Below, in pieces: positions 57,284 to 64,000 of a stretch of DNA of 64,000 nucleotides. Numbering within the stretch: position 1 is the first letter of the stretch; each line of letters opens with the position of its first letter. Both the position numbers and the translations under genes were made by a program. The DNA is from Diadema setosum (taxonomy: Eukaryota; Echinodermata; Echinoidea; Diadematoida; Diadematidae). A model generated the notes under the pieces. It saw only the letters and a program-made list of their open reading frames with translations, made no database searches and was not told where the DNA came from. The stretch is taken from positions 18,439,506-18,503,505 of the forward strand of contig NC_092692.1 of NCBI RefSeq assembly GCF_964275005.1. Direction: 5' to 3'.

Positions 57284-57815
57284 AATAGCCGGGTTCACAC
57301 GTACACCAAATAGCGGGATACAAATCTCGAGATTTGCATCGCGATTGTCATCCCGAGTTTTTTGCACGTGTGGACAGAAAAAACCCGTAAATTAGCGGGA
57401 TAAGCATCGCGATGCTAATCTCAAGAAATCTTGCGCTGGTTCGTCAATTAGCGGGATAATTGGCCCTGCGCTGGTACGTGTGAACGGTCGGGATTAGAAT
57501 CTCGAGTTTTTATATCCCATCATGCAATGCGCACATCACAACAGCGAGGCCTCTGCGAAGAGGTCCTTCATCTCTTTGGCGCACCAAAACAACAGCGCGC
57601 GAACCACACCACTGACGCGTAAAAGACAATGGACAAAGGAAAGTGCGCACAGGCAGTGATAGAGTAGGGCGCTGCGTGACCTAGTTTGCAGGCTTTGCTG
57701 TTATCTCTATCTGCAATTAGCGGGATAATTCGGTACGTGTGGACGCTCGCCAAAAAACTGGAGATGTGGATCGCGATTGTCATCCCGCTATTTTGTACGT
57801 GTGAGCCCGGCTATT
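57284..57815. mobile_element. 0.53-kb MITE with AATAGCCGGGTTCACACGTA ends
   Basis: The ends AATAGCCGGGTTCACACGTA and TACGTGTGAGCCCGGCTATT are inverted with one mismatch. Inside, TAGCGGGATAA-type and TACGTGTG units repeat five or more times in both orientations, and 'tcgcgattgtcatcccg' occurs twice. Non-coding. Confidence 0.86.
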
Positions 57816-58041
57816 ATGGGCTCGGTCACTTTGCGCCCTCGCATGCGTGATAGAAAACTCTAACTAATGTTACGGGAGCTTTCCGCTTTAACAAAAATCA
57901 GGTTCTCACGACGGGGATGTTCAGAGGGGAAAAACCATCATGCTCATTCATGAATTACCATAGTATTTCTGGCCCGAAAGTACACCTCCTCTGCTCTGTG
58001 ACTGAGGTACTAGAGTAACTGTGCATAAGAGTCTCCTGACA

Positions 58042-58698
58042 TTAAAGGACAAGTTCACCTTCATAGACATGTGGGTTGAGCTTGTGAGTGAATGCAGCAA
58101 TATTAATAGAACACATCATTGAGAGTTTGAGGAAAATCGGACAATCCGTTCAAAAGTTATGAATTTTTGAAGTTTCTACTCAGTCACGGCTGGATGAGAA
58201 GACTACTATAGAGCTTGTGATGTCACATATGTACAACGATATATAAAGAAAGAATAAAGAAAATTCAACATATTTTCACTTTTCTCGCATAACAAAATAA
58301 TACTTTACTTCTCTCTTTCAGAAGGCAGGGGGAATAATATTACCCTTAACAGACGTCGGTAACAAGACGAAGAAATGTTCACTTTATTCAAAAAGTAAAG
58401 TTTTGTGAAATTCTCTTTTTATTTTCCTTGTATCGTTGTACGCATGTGACATCATACACTGTAGTCTTCTCATCCAGCAGTGACTGCGCAGATACTTTCA
58501 CCTTCATAGACATGTGGGTTGAGCTTGTGAGTGAATGCAGCAATATTAATAGAACACATCATTGAGAGTTTGAGGAAAATCACCTTCATAACTTTTGAAC
58601 GGATTGTCTGATTTTCCCCAAACTTTCACTGATGTGTTCTACTAATATTGTTGCATTCACTCAATCTACATGTATATGAAGGTGGACTTGTCCTTTAA
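58042..58698. mobile_element. Foldback MITE family A, copy 4, with internal 85-bp duplication
   Basis: TTAAAGGACAAGTTCACCTT to GTGGACTTGTCCTTTAA. An 85-bp piece of the left arm (58054-58138) reappears unchanged at 58497-58581 within the right arm, making this copy longer than its relatives. Non-coding. Confidence 0.9.
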
Positions 58699-60101
58699 GG
58701 AGAGAAGATGAAGTGACACACACAGACTGTACATAGTGTGTGTGTGTCAGGTCACATGAGAGATAGGGTCTACACCACAGCACAGACACTGTGATGGAGG
58801 GTACAAATTTTGTGACATGATGTGCTCTCAAAGAGCTCACACACATTTTGGACGAAGTTTAAATGACCACACCAGCGTGAATATGGTACAGGTTGTATTT
58901 CACAAGGTATTTTGCTGTGTATTTACTGTTGTGTTCACACTACAGAGTACGGTGCAAAATCGTATCTTTGATCTGAGAGTGGGAGTGATTTGTAAACCGT
59001 GGAAAAGTTGTGTAGGCCCTAATGGGCACTCAATGATCGCTCAGATGATTGCTGTAACTCGCATCCGCAACATTTGCTGGAATTGTAGGCAGTCGCAAAG
59101 TTTAGGACGTTTAAAAATTTGGCGACCTCCAACTTCGAAAGGGCACATTCGCAAGCAGAAGCGGATAGTGAGCACTCCCGGATCGGCCTCAATCGCATGC
59201 TGGGCCGAATCCCACTAGTTTGTTGTTTGATGTTGTCTGTGTACTGGACAACATATATTCATGATCAGCAAGAGTTGGGTAAAGTGATTGAAAGTTGGTT
59301 ACATGGACTGTTCAGGTTTGAAACAAAAAAAAAATTTTGATAATGCCTCATTAATGGATTTGAGAAACGATATCTGTAAGGAATTCTGATGTAGATGGTA
59401 AATTACAGTTTGACTTTGTCATGAAGGGGGAAAATAGATCTTTTAGGAAGGCTTTTCTCAAGGAGGTCCATGCAATGACTGGATCGAGAAAAATCACTGT
59501 GTATGTAGACATGAGGAAATATCACAAAAAAAGAAGAAGTAAACAATGGTGCATGAATGAATGAATTTGTGCATTACAGTGTTATGTAAATTTGTAAGTT
59601 TTGGCATGCTAATGTACAACTAGTGGCTTGGTATGGCATGATGCACTACATCAGTTGCCGCAGTTATTATGTCATTGTACCCCACATCCTTCTTTCTACT
59701 GTCCCCCTGGAGATTATTACAGAAAGCTTGTGTTTGTGTGTGTTCATGTGCATGATCAAGCAAGGGCATGTCTTTGTGTGCAACATGTATGTGTTTTAAT
59801 TTTTGGCACACATTCATAAATGAAGAAAGAAAAGCCATTCTTATGTCCACAAGCTTCAAAGTATAAAGACCTCTTCAAAATACCTAGATATAGGGTCGGA
59901 CATTTGAATTAAAATGGAAGTTTGGAACAGACCCCCGATTGTTGTCAGACAGTGGCTATGTGGAACAGACATAAGAATGAACGTAAGATTTCTTGAAGTT
60001 TTACACACTCTAATTATTTAAATCATTGTCGTTTATTGCTTAATTTTTGTTGTAGATCCCTCAATGTTGAAGACCTTCATGTGATACCGACAGTTGACAG
60101 C

Positions 60102-60606
60102 ATGGCAAAGTATGATGTGGACCGCTTTGAGACTCCTCCTGACGAGGACCTTGTGTGCTGCATTTGCCAGTGTGTCTTGGACAATCCCCTGGAGAGCCCC
60201 TGCCGCCATGTCTTCTGCAAGGTGTGCATCGAGACCTGGCTGACCAATCGCAACAACTGCCCGAACTGTCGCAAGCGGCTGCGCGTCTCCAAGTTGAAGC
60301 CCGTGCTGCCCATTGTGCGCAACATGATCAACCGGCTCCTCATCAAGTGCGAGAATCGTGAGCATGGCTGTCTCAATGGCATCAAGCTTGAGATGTACGA
60401 CAAGCACCAGCAGAACTGCGACTACGCCCCCATCAAGTGCCTGAACACTGGCTGCGGTGAGACGGTGCTGCGCATGAACATGCTGGCGCACGAGCAGAAC
60501 TGCAAGTTCAGGCTGATCATGTGCAAGAAGGGCTGCGGCCTGCCCATCCCTATGGAGCAGTCTAAGAAACACAACTGCCTAGAGGAACTGAAGCATAGCA
60601 TGGCAG
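60102..60606 (+). CDS. RING and TRAF-type zinc-finger E3 ubiquitin ligase (RNF151/NRDP1/PDZRN group), first coding exon
   Basis: The exon runs from an acceptor at 60055 (tttttgttgtag|A) to a donor GCAG|gtaaaa at 60606. ATG 60102 begins MAKYDVDRFETPPDEDLVCC; relatives (NRDP1 MGYDVTRF, RNF151) start at the same place, which decides the start even though the frame is open back to the acceptor. A C3HC4 RING finger uses Cys19, Cys22, Cys34, His36, Cys39, Cys42, Cys53 and Cys56. TRAF-type zinc fingers follow (CENREHGC, CDYAPIKCLNTGCG, CKKGCGLPIPMEQSKKHNC). The RING transfers ubiquitin from an E2; the TRAF-type fingers usually mediate binding (family knowledge). It ends in phase 1 after 168 codons, with later exons off the right edge. 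Without them the choice between RNF151-like, NRDP1-like and PDZRN-like cannot be made. Confidence 0.9.
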
Positions 60607-60983
60607 GTAAAAAGTGATTTCTACCACTATCACACAACAATCCTCTTTATTATGTTTCAGTGTATGGTATGCATGTTCAAGACCTGGTAGTGTGGGGATT
60701 CAAGAGTGGCCCAATTCATTCACTGCCCACCGTGGTAGTCCCAAAACCACAGGTCAGTGAATGTGCACATCGAAGCAGATGCTCATTGGTAGCGGTTGAC
60801 TCCAATCAAGATTTATTGGCTGTGTGTTTCCTAATACATAGATCAGTGATGAAGTTGTACACAATTCATTACGGGGATTATATCTGAGCTGGGCCAGCCT
60901 CTCCACTCCATGGTGTTCCCATTCCACAGAGTCTCTAACTGCTAATGGGTCAATGTCAATTTCTAATCTCCCCCCATTCCCTC

Positions 60984-61014
60984 ATTTTTTTTTTTTTTTT
61001 TTGGTAACTTTATT
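60984..61014 (-). mobile_element. Retroposed 3' end with poly(A) tail
   Basis: On the minus strand, CATAATAAAGTTACC is followed by about 18 A, the form of a reverse-transcribed polyadenylated RNA 3' end. The source element, extending to higher coordinates, was not identified. Confidence 0.5.
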
Positions 61015-61464
61015 ATGAGATTCAATGGCATTCAATCATATTTTTTATGCGTATGTCAGAGCAGTTCATTAGCTTTACTGTGTCTAAGGACAGATAAAAT
61101 CAGAGGTCAATGGTAAAGGCCAAAGTCTAAAGCCACATTTCAAATGAAATTAAAGTCCAAAATATGTCTTTTTCTGCGAATGTGTAGTATGACAATGCAT
61201 TATGGCATTTTAAGTTAAACCTAACCCTGGATATAGTTCATTATACAATAATCAGCCACTTTCGTGATGGCAAATGTGATGTCAAGTGATACAATGCTTC
61301 TACGTCTTTACTGTTCATTTGTTTTTGAAAACTGCCAGATGCATCATTGCCTGTATCTTCTTCAGTAGTCATTCTGAAGCTGGGCTTCACATCGTTAAGA
61401 AGTAACTAGCAGTCATGTTGAAAATTCATGTTGCCAGGGAACATGAAAAGCTGGTAGTCATTAG

Positions 61465-61620
61465 GTGATCCGAGTATCCTCTCGGATCACCTTCTGTATC
61501 TGTACTGATTCTTTGTTTTTCTTCTTCTTCTTTATTTCTCTACAAAAGTTGTGTAGAGATTAGCTCAGAGAGTGCATTGCCTATGAATGTCAAACTTATA
61601 CCATATGGCCATTTTTACAA
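61465..61620 (+). mobile_element. Dispersed repeat beginning GTGATCCGAGTATCCTCTCG
   Basis: A short terminal hairpin (GGTGATCCGAG / CTCGGATCACC) is followed by 'ctgtatctgtactgattctt', a CTT-rich stretch and 'gattagctcagagagtgc'. From memory, this unit recurs in marine invertebrate genomes. Non-coding. Confidence 0.55.
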
Positions 61621-61975
61621 TCAGTGGTGTAAAACACGGTTTTGGCACTAATTGGTGTATAACTTTCTTATACACAGACAGATATGCATTATTTTTTCTC
61701 ATAAACTTACCACCCACAGTGTCTACCTTGGGTACCTTAATGAACTTTCCTCTCTTTTTCTTTCAGATATGGCATGCATTTACATGCTTGAAATCCAACA
61801 CTTTTGGTGTATGCACTCTGACATGGTTTTTTTGTCAGACCTAGCATATTAAATTGTTTATTCCTTTTCATTATTTTTGTTGTTGTGGTGATAGACAGGT
61901 ATCCAAACTTAAGAACTATTATGTTTACCAGGTTCTGCTTTGTCTTCTTTAAAGACTGAAATTGTCCAAACTTTA

Positions 61976-62963
61976 TGTTTCGGAGGTGACATTTTCCGTT
62001 AACAGTTAACCCCTCTTTTGAGTTAGCTCTTGCTCACAATTATAAAATTCAACTTTGCTAATTTCCATCAAAACAGAATAGTAATCAGTCTGACTTAACT
62101 TCGATCCAAAGATTATTTGATTCGAATAGCTTATCATTTTTTGGTGAGTGTTTATAAATTTATGCAACTTTTCCGTTAACTTTTCTGTCACCTCCGAGAC
62201 AACAGATTTATGTATTTGATTTTTTTATTCTTGACATCAGTTATACATTACATTTACAAAATGTAACATATCCCCTCACATTATCTCAGAAGGAAGGTAG
62301 TAGAAATATAGCCTGTTGTTTTCATTTCGGAGCAATTTACAATTTTCCGTTAACACTTGTCACCTCCGAAACAATCGTCACCTCCGAAACAACAAGCATA
62401 TTATATTTGATAATTTCTCGAAGACAAAGCAATTTTGTTTGATTCTGTCCAATTGACAGGAATCTCTTTTGGATGAAAATAGTAATATGGCAACAGGAAG
62501 TGAGAATTTTCTAGAGATTAATAAAAGATCTGATAAAAACTAAGAATTACTGTTTCGGAGGTGACAAAACACTGTTAACAAGAGTTTTTGCTCATTTCTA
62601 TGGAAGAGAAACCATATCATGTACACCAATGGTTTCATTTATTTTAGTAACATAAGTCTCAAAGTGGAGAAATCAACTAACACACTCTCACTCTTATTTT
62701 TATTACTGTACTGTACGTTTTAGTGCAAATTTACATTTTTTCACTTTTTTAACAAAGAGAATGCACAAAATACACCCATCTGTTGTATATATAATATTGT
62801 AATCAAGATCAATTCTCCTGCTTTAGTTAAGTAAACATATAGATGCTTTCATCTTAGAAACTTGATTTCCAATTTAAGCAATTTAGTTGTGAAGATTTAC
62901 CAATCACAGCTTTCCATGTAGGTTGCTTTTTCTTGTGTTTCGGAGGTGACATTGTTTGTTAAC
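61976..62963. repeat. Cluster of TGTTTCGGAGGTGACA motifs in both orientations
   Basis: Six copies of TGTTTCGGAGGTGACA or a close variant: plus strand at 61976, 62551 and 62936; minus strand at 62186, 62358 and 62376. Five have GTTAAC within about 15 bases on the side next to GTGACA (61998, 62175, 62350, 62574, 62958). The spacer DNA between copies is ordinary AT-rich sequence. No terminal inverted repeats or coding sequence were found. Confidence 0.85.
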
Positions 62964-63559
62964 ACCATATTGTTATGTGATAGTGAAAGGCAAGACTTCA
63001 GTTCCTTTTCACTATCTATTAACATTTTCAAATACATTTAATATCTACAAAATCATCACAGTAGAAGTGACTTTTGTATGTAAACCTAGCTCACCAGAAT
63101 TCCCTTGATACCAAAGTGATACATGTGGCAGTTCATGCATGCCCTAGTCCACAATCTTAAAAAAATCATAAAATAATCAAACTCCACAAAAAGGCCACAT
63201 GCCTATAGCTGGTGCACAACTTGTTCTTGAATTCTTAGTTGTTGTTTTTCCATGTACAACGTGGTAAACATAAACAAAATTATGTGATTTTGTTTTAATA
63301 TGACAATAATTATTACATTTTCCAAGTTGAACCAACTGTTTATGACATTGTATTTTTAAATATTATTGAAGTTATCTGACAACTAAAGTGAACAGAGGAA
63401 CAAGTCCCCAGGACTGGAAAGGGAAAGATCCAAAAACAAGATTTGTAGAACATCTATCTCAATATAATTTTGATGACGTGTTTACCTTGTTTTGTTATTA
63501 TGTTTTATCTTAGAATTTGGCTTTAAGTACTGGAATTTCAAGGAAAAGAAAATGGTTTC

Positions 63560-64000
63560 TTAAAGGACAAGTCCACCTTCATATACATGTGGATTGAGTG
63601 AATGCAACAACATTAGTAGAACACATCATTGAAAGTTTGGGAAATTGGACAATCCATTCAAAAGTTATGGTCTTTTTCAAATATTGATGCAATCACTGCT
63701 GGATGAGACGACTACGACAATGTATGATGTCACATGCATACAACGATAAAAAGAAAATATAAGTGAATTTCACAAAACTTTACTTTTTGAAAAAAGTGCA
63801 CATTTCTTCAACTTGCTACTGATGTATGTTAGGGCAATATTATTCACCCTGCCTTCCAAAAGAGAGAAGTCAAGTGTTCTTTTGTTATGCAAGAAAAGTG
63901 AAAATATGTTGAATTTTCTTGATACTTTCTCTATATCCTTGTACACGTGTGACATCACAAGCTATAGAAGTCTTCTCATTCAGCTTTGACTAAACAGAAA
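63560..64000. mobile_element. Foldback MITE family A, copy 5 (cut by window end)
   Basis: Begins TTAAAGGACAAGTCCACCTT and follows the family order to the edge ('agaacacatcattgaaag', 'actgctggatgaga', 'tgatgtcacatgcatacaac'). The last bases are already in the right arm. Non-coding. Confidence 0.9.

Larger units (their letters stand above)
51313..60055. other. Intergenic region upstream of ATAD5 and the RING gene
   Basis: No coding gene was recognised. Dense repeats (51994-55549, 57284-57815, 58042-58698) alternate with a CpG-richer stretch at 55560-57000 that could include the promoter and 5' exons of the RING gene. The open frame at 58817-59218 has no recognisable domain. Confidence 0.5.
60607..64000 (+). 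other. First intron of the RING gene (partial)
   Basis: No downstream exon was recognised. It holds a retroposed tail (60984-61014), a dispersed repeat (61465-61620), the TGTTTCGGAGGTGACA cluster (61976-62963) and the start of a family A MITE (63560 on). An acceptor-like ttatgtttcag at 60649-60659 leads into an open frame of 75 codons with no recognisable domain. Confidence 0.6.

Noticed and set aside
58817-59218. 133-codon open frame upstream of the RING gene
   Set aside because: No domain or family recognised and no clear splice sites; kept only as a remote candidate for a 5' exon.
60660-60887. 75-codon frame after an acceptor-like sequence
   Set aside because: It does not continue the zinc-finger or coiled-coil pattern expected after the RING exon and has no good donor.
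61976-62963. CRISPR-like array
   Set aside because: Repeats are in both orientations with irregular spacing and the genome is animal.

Overview
This is animal genomic DNA: AT-rich, intron-rich and dense in short repeats. The repeat load (foldback elements ending TTAAAGG, tRNA-derived SINEs, LINE tails made of TTGAA units, many CA/TG and TA tracts) and protein-level matches point to a marine deuterostome, most likely a sea urchin or close relative. The species call is inference. No viral or LTR-element coding sequence was recognised.

Four host genes are supported. (1) 1-13.1 kb, minus strand: the first two coding exons of a CDR2/CDR2L homologue, split by a 10.8-kb intron; the rest lies off the left edge. 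(2) 18.0-22.5 kb, plus strand: a small gene for a secreted or type I membrane protein with a TPM-like domain and a C-terminal membrane anchor; every splice phase closes, but one in-frame TAG lies in coding exon 4. (3) 28.6-51.2 kb, minus strand: a complete ATAD5 (Elg1, PCNA-unloading clamp-loader subunit) gene, 17 coding exons that join in phase to 1853 codons, with a leader exon, a short upstream ORF and a probable poly(A) signal. (4) 60.1 kb to the right edge, plus strand: the first coding exon of a RING plus TRAF-type zinc-finger E3 ubiquitin ligase of the RNF151/NRDP1/PDZRN group.

The remaining sequence is introns and intergenic DNA filled with non-autonomous elements. Three TTAAAGG...CCTTTAA foldback families recur at 1.7, 4.5, 5.1, 7.7, 11.2, 52.5, 53.6, 58.0 and 63.6 kb. 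Single elements with clear terminal inverted repeats lie at 10.6, 23.7, 27.1, 40.6 and 57.3 kb, and four foldback elements crowd into 54.27-55.55 kb, two of them nested in a third.

The most unusual signal is a set of non-coding elements that each carry their own short motif many times inside, in one or both orientations: a 3.2-kb element in an ATAD5 intron (34498-37727, eight GTAAC[AG]TAGGTA), a 0.76-kb element in another ATAD5 intron (41576-42336, three exact GGTTAGTAACGTTAC), a 0.48-kb element (51994-52475, five copies of an AGAACGACCCA-type motif) and a 1-kb cluster (61976-62963, six TGTTTCGGAGGTGACA-type motifs with GTTAAC partners). The first two also share a terminal core, GGGYAATTCC. 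I propose these as one class of transposon whose internal arrays may be transposase or host-factor binding sites.
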